From contig JAAFKL010000420.1 in the NCBI GenBank assembly GCA_021399405.1, positions 1 to 6,435 on the forward strand: a DNA stretch of 6,435 nt, read 5' to 3'. The notes below the pieces were generated by a model. It was not told the DNA's origin, did no database searches, and saw nothing but the letters and a program-made list of their open reading frames with translations. This DNA comes from Candidatus Heimdallarchaeota archaeon. GTDB lineage: Archaea > Asgardarchaeota > Heimdallarchaeia > Heimdallarchaeales > Kariarchaeaceae. Shown here piece after piece: positions 1 through 5,371 of the stretch (within the stretch, counting starts at the first letter, position 1; each line of letters opens with the position of its first letter). The position numbers and the translations under genes were made by a program.

Positions 1-353
1 ATGAATCTTGCTTCATCGGTATCTAGGCCAAAGGCGTCAATACCATTGACGTACTGTGATATATTTCCCGGAAAGATAACAACGAAGAAGGCAGCTACAA
101 CCCACCCTACTAGTGAACGGTATTTCAGGAGTACTATCAACATCGCTCCTAACGCAATCTCCACGATCCCAGATAGCACAACAACTAGATCTGCATCCAG
201 TGTAATCCATGTTGGAACCTGAGCCTGAAATTCCTGGCGTGAGAATGTAAGATGTCCGATTCCAGCATAGAGGAGAAATATCCCCAACAACCACCGGAAT
301 GCAATATGAATGTAAGAACTTTTGGGTTGATATTGAATTATACTTTTTAGCAT
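1..353 (-). CDS. DoxX-family integral membrane protein (C-terminus beyond window)
   Basis: Translating the minus strand from the ATG at 353 gives 117 open residues that run off the left edge. An in-frame TAA lies directly before the ATG, so this is the most upstream start possible. Hydrophobic spans are near residues 16-35, 56-77 and 82-98. The segment YAGIGHL in helix 1, a glutamate-containing second helix (SGIVEIALG) and FPGNISQYVNG after helix 3 are the pattern of DoxX/DoxD-like four-helix proteins; the fourth helix would lie outside the window. The family sits in the cytoplasmic membrane. Some members are linked to thiosulfate:quinone oxidoreductase or oxidative-stress complexes, but most are uncharacterised, so no substrate is assigned. 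A TATA-like box lies about 29 nt upstream. The gene diverges from the hydrolase at 583. Family assignment rests on motif recognition only. Confidence 0.85.
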   Translation of the reverse strand, partial: MLKSIIQYQPKSSYIHIAFRWLLGIFLLYAGIGHLTFSRQEFQAQVPTWITLDADLVVVLSGIVEIALGAMLIVLLKYRSLVGWVVAAFFVVIFPGNISQYVNGIDAFGLDTDEARF

Positions 354-364
354 TTACAATTTCC

Positions 365-420
365 GTTCTTTTGAGATCTAATAAATTGATTGAATTGCAT
401 TGACTAATTCACAAAAGAAC
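365..420. repeat. 9-bp perfect inverted repeat flanking the DoxX promoter
   Basis: GTTCTTTTG at 365-373 and CAAAAGAAC at 412-420 are exact reverse complements separated by 38 bases. The candidate DoxX TATA box (379-386) lies between the arms. This arrangement could be a pair of half-sites for a regulator that loops or blocks the promoter. The arms do not extend and no second copy was noticed elsewhere, so chance is not excluded. Confidence 0.35.
379..386 (-). promoter_or_regulatory. TATA-like box for the DoxX-family gene
   Basis: On the minus strand this reads ATTTATTA, centred about 29 nt before the ATG at 353. That is the spacing expected if transcription starts at or just before the start codon. 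The box lies inside the loop of the 9-bp inverted repeat at 365-420, so a protein bound there could control it. The box is A/T only and the region is AT-rich, so the call rests mainly on spacing shared with other genes here. Confidence 0.45.
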
Positions 421-486
421 TACCTCTGAAATATGCTGTAGAGCTTAATCGTTTAACAGAAATGGAAATCAATTTGGCTTACCACC

Positions 487-514
487 TTTTTTTTTGCTTC
501 TGAAGCATTTTTTT
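487..514 (+). terminator. Palindrome between two T-runs, terminator-like, with no upstream gene
   Basis: A T9 run (487-495) is followed by a 6-bp-armed palindrome, TGCTTC-T-GAAGCA (495-507), then T7 (508-514). In RNA the stem would be short because of the tiny loop. The hairpin plus T-run resembles an intrinsic terminator on the plus strand, and a T-run alone can terminate archaeal transcription. However, no plus-strand gene ends just upstream: the neighbour is the divergent DoxX gene. It may shield the hydrolase promoter from read-through, end a small RNA, or be a protein-binding site about 40 bp before that promoter. Confidence 0.35.
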
Positions 515-550
515 ATTATGCCAATACTCATCGGATTCCTTAATAATAAT

Positions 551-559
551 CTTTACAAG
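551..559 (+). promoter_or_regulatory. TATA-like box for the alpha/beta hydrolase
   Basis: CTTTACAAG is centred about 28 nt before the ATG at 583, the leaderless spacing also seen at other genes of the window. No Shine-Dalgarno-like sequence lies before the ATG. The box contains an internal C, so it is a weak match. Another A/T stretch at 561-569 would place the transcript start inside the coding region and is less likely. Confidence 0.4.
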
Positions 560-582
560 TTATTATAACAATTATCATTTCT

Positions 583-1476
583 ATGAGTTCGAAGGAAAAG
601 AAGAACACTAAAACAATCATCGAGGAATGGTCTGCAAGGGGAAAGGAGCTCGATGTTCCCGGAACTGCGTCTACTCGTATTTGGCGAGAAGGTACCGGTC
701 CTACAGTAGTATGTCTTCATGGAGTACCAACTTCAGCTTATCTTTATAGGAAAATTCTGCCTGAATTAGCCAATAATGGTCTTGAGGGTGTAGCTATGGA
801 TTTTCCAGGTCTTGGTTTTTCAGAACGTCCAAAAGATTTTAATTATACTTGGACCGGATTATCTGCTTGGTTGGAGAAGGCTATAAATGCAGCCGAAATT
901 GAGTCTTTTCATTTAGTTCTGCACGATCTTGGTGGGCCAATTGGGTTTGATCTCATCCGTAGAATCCCGGAACGAATTTTATCACTCACAGTTTTGAATA
1001 CTCTGGTTAATGTTTCCAAATTCTCCAAACCTTTAGTAATGCGGCCATTTAGTGTACCATTATTGGGTCGTCTATGGGTTCTTCAAATGAATACACCTTT
1101 CATTTTTCCATTCTTCCGTTGGAAGGGGGTACTAAAGGGTCCTAGCTACTCTGAAATTCGTGCATATGGTAAACTCCTAACAAGAGGTGATGGTGGCAGT
1201 GCATTTAGAAAAATAATGAGTAGATTCGAAACAACAGAAGAGTTTGAGCAACGAATCCTAGCCCCTCTAAAAAATCGAAAGTTTCCTGCCCAGATAATTT
1301 GGGGAAAACATGATTCTGAACTAAAGATTGATGCCCAAGGGGTTGATATTAAAAAAGCACTTAATCTTAAAACAGAAATTCACCAAGTAGAAGGAAAACA
1401 CTTTTTGCAAGAGAATTGTCCTGAAGAGATTGCTGAAAGGATATCTTTGCTCGTGAATACAGGTGCTGACATTTAA
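583..1476 (+). CDS. Alpha/beta hydrolase, haloalkane dehalogenase/epoxide hydrolase-like
   Basis: The 297-residue soluble protein has the full core layout of this branch of the alpha/beta-hydrolase fold. The oxyanion-hole motif is LHGVPTSAYLYR (residues 45-56), followed by DFPGLGFSERP (73-83). The nucleophile elbow LHDLGGPIG (113-121) has Asp115 in the nucleophile position. Asp244 in IIWGKHD is the likely acid, and His273 in GKHFLQENCPEEI the likely base. The region around 145-225 would be the helical cap. An Asp nucleophile is typical of haloalkane dehalogenases and epoxide hydrolases, which act through an ester intermediate. The Trp after the nucleophile is replaced by Leu116, and the residue after HG, Asn in many dehalogenases, is Val48, so halide binding is doubtful. 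The substrate cannot be named. Length is normal (about 290-310). The gene is single, divergent from DoxX and convergent with hemerythrin. Confidence 0.92.
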   Translation: MSSKEKKNTKTIIEEWSARGKELDVPGTASTRIWREGTGPTVVCLHGVPTSAYLYRKILPELANNGLEGVAMDFPGLGFSERPKDFNYTWTGLSAWLEKAINAAEIESFHLVLHDLGGPIGFDLIRRIPERILSLTVLNTLVNVSKFSKPLVMRPFSVPLLGRLWVLQMNTPFIFPFFRWKGVLKGPSYSEIRAYGKLLTRGDGGSAFRKIMSRFETTEEFEQRILAPLKNRKFPAQIIWGKHDSELKIDAQGVDIKKALNLKTEIHQVEGKHFLQENCPEEIAERISLLVNTGADI

Positions 1477-1541
1477 TTTTCAAGGTGAAATGGTTTATTC
1501 ACTGGTAGGAAGAAATGGAAGGCTCAGTCGGCTAATTTTCT

Positions 1542-1550
1542 AAAAAAAAA
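1542..1550 (-). terminator. T9 terminator of the hemerythrin-like gene
   Basis: Nine consecutive A on the plus strand read as T9 on the minus strand, starting 10 nt beyond the hemerythrin stop codon (1561-1563). Archaeal RNA polymerase terminates at such T-runs without needing a hairpin. No comparable T-run follows the convergent hydrolase; only short TTTT stretches occur in the 84-bp gap. Confidence 0.6.
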
Positions 1551-1560
1551 TGATGGAGAA

Positions 1561-1989
1561 TTATACTAATTTTTTCATTACTTCTTCCAATGCCTCATTA
1601 GGGATTGATTTGTCTATCCATGGATATAAAATGGATTCTTCTTTATCATTATGTGGTTTGAGAACTTTAAACAATTGTTTCTCCAAATTTTCAATGTTAT
1701 TATTCCCTTGATTTATCTCTGCTTGAATTTGATCTAAAGTTGCTTTTATCATTACATGCTCTTCACGCATTACAGAGGTTGGACCCCTTGTATGCAAGTT
1801 TTGTGCTTTTTCAAATATAGGAAATAGAATTTCTTCTTCCCACACTATATGTTTTTCCAATCCTTTGCGAAATTCAGTAAATAATAATTTAGCCCTCTCA
1901 AGATCTTGATTTTTTTGATATTGAAATTGTGCGAAGACTTCATCTAAATTGTCATGATCATGAGACATGAAATCCATTACGTTTGACAT
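1561..1989 (-). CDS. Hemerythrin-like (HHE domain) protein
   Basis: This 142-residue, mostly helical protein carries the metal-ligand pattern of the hemerythrin HHE cation-binding family. The motifs are HDHDNLDE (His10/His12), EKHIVWEEEILFP (His47, Glu51), MREEHVMIK (His78) and KPHNDKEESILYP (His113, Glu117). These fit a four-helix bundle holding a di-iron centre. Relatives bind O2 or NO, store or sense iron, or act in oxidative and nitrosative stress; which applies here is unknown. It is a single soluble domain with no signal peptide or extra domain and near the usual length. The ATG at 1989 is supported by a TATA box about 25 nt upstream; the next Met codons would sit close to the first ligand. 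It is transcribed alone, divergent from the surface-protein gene, and ends at a T9 run. Confidence 0.95.
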   Translation of the reverse strand: MSNVMDFMSHDHDNLDEVFAQFQYQKNQDLERAKLLFTEFRKGLEKHIVWEEEILFPIFEKAQNLHTRGPTSVMREEHVMIKATLDQIQAEINQGNNNIENLEKQLFKVLKPHNDKEESILYPWIDKSIPNEALEEVMKKLV

Positions 1990-2010
1990 ATTTTCTCAAT
2001 TTACTATAGA

Positions 2011-2018
2011 TTTTAAAG
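2011..2018 (-). promoter_or_regulatory. TATA box for the hemerythrin-like gene
   Basis: On the minus strand this reads CTTTAAAA, a good match to the archaeal TATA consensus, centred about 25 nt before the ATG at 1989. That predicts a leaderless or near-leaderless transcript. No Shine-Dalgarno-like sequence is present. Confidence 0.6.
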
Positions 2019-2090
2019 TATTTTGATAATTTCGCCAACTCCAACGACTTCTGGAGGTTAGTTTCTCAATTTTTTCAATTATCCAATAGA

Positions 2091-2106
2091 AAATATCGAG
2101 ATATTT
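2091..2106. promoter_or_regulatory. Palindrome AAATATC-GA-GATATTT, possible operator
   Basis: Two perfect 7-bp arms (2091-2097 and 2100-2106) flank a 2-bp spacer in the 209-bp divergent region between hemerythrin and the surface protein. It lies about 70 bp upstream of the surface-protein TATA box and a similar distance from the hemerythrin TATA box. The symmetry suits a dimeric DNA-binding protein and the central position could serve both genes. AT-rich DNA makes such palindromes fairly common, so this is a candidate only. Confidence 0.35.
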
Positions 2107-2165
2107 GCAATTTGAAACAATGAAAGACCACTATTTGATCTTTTACTATCAATAAATTATAAATG

Positions 2166-2173
2166 TTTATATC
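2166..2173 (+). promoter_or_regulatory. TATA box setting the surface-protein start at 2199
   Basis: TTTATATC, a strong archaeal-type TATA box, is centred about 29 nt before the ATG at 2199. It overlaps the first codons of the longer reading frame that begins at ATG 2163. A transcript starting 25-30 nt downstream could not contain that earlier ATG, so the box decides in favour of the inner start. Confidence 0.65.
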
Positions 2174-2198
2174 AAATTTACGCCCCGGAAAAATTATT

Positions 2199-3473
2199 AT
2201 GAATCGCTTTAAGAAAACTTTATCTTTGGTTCGTCAAGTATCAATGTTGACGTTACTTATTTTTTTGATCCAAATTTCATTAACTACAGGTTTCGATCCA
2301 CAAACACAAAATCATTCTCGAACATTTGATCCATCTATTGAGGTGAGTACAGTCGATTCTGGATTTACAACACCTGGGGCAACTCTGTATAATAATTGGT
2401 TCAATTACACAAATAATCCACTTGGTTTGGCTGATCGGGATGCCGTTTTTTATGATGGCTTTACAACTACGATTACTGAAAGTTCAAGTGGTTCAGTTGC
2501 ATTGAATTCATTATCGCCTAACGGAGTTCCTCTCCCAAATTCAGTGCATGGTATTAATTATGGCTTTACTAATCTTCAAGGTAAAGTGATTGAGGGTATT
2601 GAGGTTAGGATACTTCATTCTACTTGGAATGGAAATACTGGGTACTTTGCCAATCTTTCAATAGAGCTTCAATGGAATGGACGCACATTAAATACTACCA
2701 GTGAGAAATTTGATCATGTTAACGATCAATACTCAGGATGGGATAATAATTTCAAGAATGTGACACTTGGATCTCCAACAGATCTTTGGGGTCGTTCCTC
2801 TTGGGATATTGACGATTTTTCAAATGCAAATTTTGGAGTAAAAATTGAAGCAACGGATCTGTTTAGTGGGATCTCTGAGTCTGTTGATATAGCTTGGGTT
2901 AAAATTTATTATTCGGATGCCCCAATAGTCATCATTGATCCATGGATACAAATTGAAAGCCTCCCTACAACAGTAAATATCTTAGTTGGAACACAGTTAG
3001 TTGTAAACTTGAATAGTACTGTCCTTGATCCTAGTTCTTTGGGATATACACCCTTTAATGCTACTGTTTCTATCAATGATTCTGAAGTGTTAACTCTCAC
3101 AACTTGGAATAATGATACTTTATTGCCTTTTAATGCTACACCATATCTTCAGACAGAATCAGTGTACAAGGTGACTATTAACTTCAGCGCAACAAATGGA
3201 ACACATTGGATATTTAAAGAAGTCTCATTTATTGTTAATGTGATAGCAAACCCTGCTTCCAACACAACCAGTACTAGTTCGAATGTGTCAAATCCCACCA
3301 CAACTACATCTAGTTCGATCGATTCTGTAATCGATGATATTTCATCTGATTCCAATTCGACCACTGATGAGTTAACAGATTCAAATAGTGATGGTTCACC
3401 ATTAGTTTCATTTAATTTAATTTTCGGAATTGTATTTTTCTTAGGGATAACGATCATTCGTAGAAAAAAATGA
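2199..3473 (+). CDS. Secreted, membrane-anchored surface protein with beta-sandwich and Ig-like regions
   Basis: The frame opens at 2163, but the TATA box at 2166-2173 and the signal peptide point to the ATG at 2199 (424 residues). Residues 1-31 are a signal peptide: basic MNRFKK, then a hydrophobic core. Residues about 65-240 form a beta-rich domain ending in TDLWGRSSWDIDDFSNANFG (194-213) and VDIAWVKIYYS (229-239). I recall this ending from secreted bacterial and archaeal beta-sandwich proteins of unknown ligand. Residues 242-350 look like an Ig-like beta domain, and 351-400 are a Ser/Thr/Asn/Asp-rich stalk. Residues 401-420 are a membrane helix followed by RRKK, which would leave the bulk outside the cell. 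I count 15 N-X-S/T sequons, suggesting dense N-glycosylation. A structural or adhesive envelope role is inferred; no enzyme motif is visible. The gene converges on the DUF3592 gene with a 43-bp gap and no clear T-run. Confidence 0.88.
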   Translation: MNRFKKTLSLVRQVSMLTLLIFLIQISLTTGFDPQTQNHSRTFDPSIEVSTVDSGFTTPGATLYNNWFNYTNNPLGLADRDAVFYDGFTTTITESSSGSVALNSLSPNGVPLPNSVHGINYGFTNLQGKVIEGIEVRILHSTWNGNTGYFANLSIELQWNGRTLNTTSEKFDHVNDQYSGWDNNFKNVTLGSPTDLWGRSSWDIDDFSNANFGVKIEATDLFSGISESVDIAWVKIYYSDAPIVIIDPWIQIESLPTTVNILVGTQLVVNLNSTVLDPSSLGYTPFNATVSINDSEVLTLTTWNNDTLLPFNATPYLQTESVYKVTINFSATNGTHWIFKEVSFIVNVIANPASNTTSTSSNVSNPTTTTSSSIDSVIDDISSDSNSTTDELTDSNSDGSPLVSFNLIFGIVFFLGITIIRRKK

Positions 3474-3516
3474 TTTCCATTGATAAAACTTGAAATCGAA
3501 AATTCCATATATTATA

Positions 3517-4053
3517 TTATAACAAATTAAAAATCATTGAGATATCGAAATATGGTAAAATAAGTTGGGGAATAATAGCAAACGGAAGAAAAATAATAGA
3601 TAAGAAATTGGAGATTTGCAGTCCTGGTTTCACAACTGCTTTTTGGGGTTTATCTGGATCGTAGTACACATCTATTAGAGATCTTGGTGGGAATTGTTTA
3701 ATTTTATCCCTATCATTGACTCCTGAGAGCCCCCAGCCTCCAATGTTTTTTCTGGACGATGAGTACAGAGTCCCAACAATTACATAATGATATAGAAAAT
3801 TATGATTGACAGATCCACCTGATCTGTCTAAATGAGAGACCGTTATCACTCCTTGAATTGAAGGCCATCTCGCACTTCGAATTCCTTCAATTGCGTTCCG
3901 AAATATTAGTATTATACCTGCAATAGCATAAGATCCCGGAATTGGGAATGCAATTAATATTAGGAGCAATTTAGTTTTGATACTCATTTGATTTGAAACG
4001 TATTCAGCCAAATATGGTTCTAGATGTTTCTCAATTACATATCGATAGGCCAT
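3517..4053 (-). CDS. DUF3592-type membrane protein
   Basis: This 178-residue protein has two membrane helices (about 28-51 and 148-171) around a domain of roughly 95 residues. That domain carries the DUF3592 signature: ARWPSIQGVITVS (61-73), a YHYVIVGTLYSSS strand pair (88-100) and SLIDVYYDPDKPQKAVVKPG (125-144). The family is widespread in bacteria and archaea and its function is unknown. The ATG at 4053 is used here, giving a 22-residue charged extension before helix 1. Met23 (ATG at 3987) would start right before the helix, as is usual for the family, and has a weak TATA-like CATATTTG about 25 nt upstream. An AGGAG lies 12 nt before the first ATG, rather far for a ribosome site. The gene follows the seven-helix protein by 59 bp on the same strand, so the two may share a transcript. 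Confidence 0.8.
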   Translation of the reverse strand: MAYRYVIEKHLEPYLAEYVSNQMSIKTKLLLILIAFPIPGSYAIAGIILIFRNAIEGIRSARWPSIQGVITVSHLDRSGGSVNHNFLYHYVIVGTLYSSSRKNIGGWGLSGVNDRDKIKQFPPRSLIDVYYDPDKPQKAVVKPGLQISNFLSIIFLPFAIIPQLILPYFDISMIFNLL

Positions 4054-4086
4054 CTTAATCTTACACTCCTGTCTCTAACTATCATT

Positions 4087-4094
4087 TAATTATA
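4087..4094 (-). promoter_or_regulatory. TATA-like box before the DUF3592 gene
   Basis: On the minus strand this reads TATAATTA, centred about 37 nt before the ATG at 4053, which would give a leader of roughly 10 nt. It lies in the 59-bp gap after the seven-helix gene, suggesting DUF3592 can be transcribed separately. The spacing differs from the leaderless pattern of its neighbours, so confidence is modest. Confidence 0.35.
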
Positions 4095-4112
4095 CTTTTG
4101 TCATGCACTTAT

Positions 4113-5003
4113 CTATCTCTTATCTGGTATTAATTCTGGATACGCTTGTTTTATGAATATGAGATAATCTTGAATTTTTTCCAACATTTCTGCATCAGTC
4201 ATAGTTTGATAATCAGGAGGAAATAGTTGCTGATTGATTTTATAAACCCGCAAAATTTGAGTTTTTGATATCAACAAAGTTTCAGGGTATTTGAAGGCAA
4301 TAATGCTAACTCCAAAAAATGTGATAAGATCAAAAATATGAAGATCGAAAAAATATTGAGCGTCGTTCCATAGAAACAACATCTCTCCCATCATTCCAAT
4401 TGGAAAGACTGCAGCTGATAGGATTGACATAATAAAGATGTTCTGTGATTTCCCAACATTGTTTTCCTTGGCAAATTCCCTTGATTGATAATAACTATAC
4501 AAAATAATTACAATAGAAAATAGCCTAAATGCGTGAGCAAAAAACTCAAATCCCCTCCCAATAATGTAAACATCATTGATTACTAACATCTGTCCTTCTG
4601 TCCTCACTGAAGTGTTTTTTAAATTCAAAAATAAAACCTTTCCCTCAGATGGTAGTTCAACAATCTTGTAAAAGAACACTGCGATAATTAGAAGGCCATA
4701 CCAGATTGATGCGATCAACTTAATAATATTGGGAGTTCGATCCCACTTTACTCTCGCCCCATGTATGAGAAACATTAAGATAAAACTGGGGTAGAGTGCG
4801 TCGTTTATTTGAAACATTAACAATGTATTATCTGTTGTATCGAGTAAAATCATCGTTATTGCTTGGAAAACTGCAAAAAGAAATCCTGTTCCCATTAAAA
4901 AATAATCTAAAATTTTAGTATAGAAAAAATGCCGATAAAGCGTTACAATAGGAATTAAGCCTAAGATTCCAATACCTGCAACCAGTAACAATCTAGCAAT
5001 CAA
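4113..5003 (-). CDS. Seven-helix membrane protein of unknown function, TTG start
   Basis: The protein has seven hydrophobic segments, at about 4-21, 34-53, 69-84, 94-113, 155-172, 188-211 and 219-238. A cytosolic tail of some 55 residues follows, beginning KYPETLLISKTQILRVYK (238-255). The layout recalls the membrane-sensor halves of some histidine kinases, but no kinase, HAMP or other output domain follows. I do not recognise a named family. No ATG is usable: the first in-frame Met, at residue 37, would cut off helix 1. A TAA lies directly before the TTG at 5003. A TATA box centred at 5018.5 fits a leaderless start at the second TTG, at 4991 (292 residues), better than at 5003 (296 residues). 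It lies upstream of the DUF3592 gene. A receptor role is only a guess from topology. Confidence 0.75.
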   Translation of the reverse strand: MIARLLLVAGIGILGLIPIVTLYRHFFYTKILDYFLMGTGFLFAVFQAITMILLDTTDNTLLMFQINDALYPSFILMFLIHGARVKWDRTPNIIKLIASIWYGLLIIAVFFYKIVELPSEGKVLFLNLKNTSVRTEGQMLVINDVYIIGRGFEFFAHAFRLFSIVIILYSYYQSREFAKENNVGKSQNIFIMSILSAAVFPIGMMGEMLFLWNDAQYFFDLHIFDLITFFGVSIIAFKYPETLLISKTQILRVYKINQQLFPPDYQTMTDAEMLEKIQDYLIFIKQAYPELIPDKR

Positions 5004-5014
5004 TTACGTTCATT

Positions 5015-5022
5015 ATTTTATA
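5015..5022 (-). promoter_or_regulatory. TATA box for the seven-helix protein
   Basis: On the minus strand this reads TATAAAAT, close to the archaeal consensus. It lies about 15 nt before the TTG at 5003 but about 27 nt before the TTG at 4991, so it favours the latter as the translated start. A second A/T element at 5053-5070 could instead serve the longer form with a leader of about 30 nt. Confidence 0.45.
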
Positions 5023-5052
5023 ATATGTTTAATATCAATTTGCAGAAAAATT

Positions 5053-5070
5053 AAATATTATATAGTATTT
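5053..5070. repeat. Near-perfect 18-bp AT palindrome upstream of the seven-helix gene
   Basis: AAATATTAT (5053-5061) followed by ATAGTATTT (5062-5070) is a palindrome with one mismatch per arm pair. On the minus strand it contains TATATAAT, so it could also be a distal TATA box. Base composition makes chance symmetry likely. Confidence 0.25.
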
Positions 5071-5077
5071 ATTGAAT

Positions 5078-5116
5078 AATTAAGATCCAAATCATAAGAT
5101 TGGAAATTACTTAATT
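5078..5116. repeat. Nested inverted repeat in the spacer after the small acidic gene
   Basis: The outer arms AATTAAG (5078-5084) and CTTAATT (5110-5116) pair perfectly. Inside them CCAAATC (5087-5093) and GATTGG (5098-5103) pair with one bulged A. The structure lies in the 141-bp spacer between the small acidic gene and the seven-helix gene. It could fold in the 3' end of the small-gene transcript or act as a binding site. No strong T-run follows on the minus strand, so it is not a clear terminator. Confidence 0.3.
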
Positions 5117-5144
5117 TTTAATATAATAATTAAAATAATTTGAA

Positions 5145-5288
5145 TTAATCTTCTTTCTTCTCAGTTGGGATCTTACCTTCTAATGCATCAGCCATTTCAG
5201 ATACATCGTGTCCACTTTCAGGGTGATCTGCTTCTTTAACTTCTTCAAGGATATCTTTTGGTAAGGTTTTCTTCTCGTCTTCAGACAT
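5145..5288 (-). CDS. Small acidic protein, 47 residues, unknown function
   Basis: The reading frame opens at 5345, but a TATA box at 5312-5319 lies inside that extension and places the transcript start at the ATG at 5288. The preceding 19 codons are therefore probably untranslated. The product begins MSEDEKKTLPKDILEEVKEA and contains HPESGHDVSEMADALEG (22-38). It has 16 Asp/Glu against 7 Lys, no Cys, no Trp and no membrane segment. Residues 10-20 and 29-38 could be short helices; both ends are charged and probably disordered. I do not recognise a family. It follows the truncated aldo/keto reductase on the same strand with its own promoter. The strong TATA box, the abrupt change to coding-like composition and a clean acidic peptide support a real gene, but no homology was checked. 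Confidence 0.6.
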   Translation of the reverse strand: MSEDEKKTLPKDILEEVKEADHPESGHDVSEMADALEGKIPTEKKED

Positions 5289-5311
5289 AATTAATGTTAA
5301 ATTTGCCGAAT

Positions 5312-5319
5312 AATATAAC
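5312..5319 (-). promoter_or_regulatory. TATA box for the small acidic protein
   Basis: On the minus strand this reads GTTATATT, centred about 27 nt before the ATG at 5288. It matches the leaderless spacing of the hemerythrin and surface-protein genes. It is the reason for preferring the 47-residue product over the 66-residue one. Confidence 0.55.
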
Positions 5320-5341
5320 TTTCCCATAATGGCTGTATATT

Positions 5342-5358
5342 TCAAAAAATATTTTTGA
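5342..5358 (-). terminator. AT-rich inverted repeat with T-run after the aldo/keto reductase
   Basis: TCAAAAA (5342-5348) and TTTTTGA (5352-5358) are perfect 7-bp arms around a 3-base loop. On the minus strand a T6 run (5344-5349) is reached about 23 nt past the reductase stop codon. This suits an archaeal T-run terminator, separating the reductase transcript from the small acidic gene, whose promoter begins about 25 bp further on. Confidence 0.4.
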
Positions 5359-5371
5359 TATTCAAATCATA

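Noticed and set aside
1..294. Open frames on the plus strand (1-222) and in another minus-strand frame (37-294)
   Set aside because: Both overlap the DoxX-family frame, whose translation shows coherent membrane helices and family motifs; the other translations are low-complexity or Cys/Ser/Arg-rich without any pattern.
1992..2072. 11-bp direct repeat TTTCTCAATTT at 1992-2002 and 2062-2072
   Set aside because: The sequence is simple and AT-rich, and a near copy occurs inside the DUF3592 coding region (about 4027-4037), so it is probably coincidental.
2909..3508. Two minus-strand open frames (63 and 119 codons) antisense to the surface protein
   Set aside because: They are complements of the Ser/Thr/Asn/Asp-rich stalk and Ig-like region, with no promoter-like box or motif. 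The sense frame has a signal peptide and an anchor.
4066..4070. AGGAG on the minus strand as a Shine-Dalgarno site for the DUF3592 gene
   Set aside because: It lies 12 nt before the ATG, farther than usual, and near the predicted transcript start, so it may not be in the mRNA.
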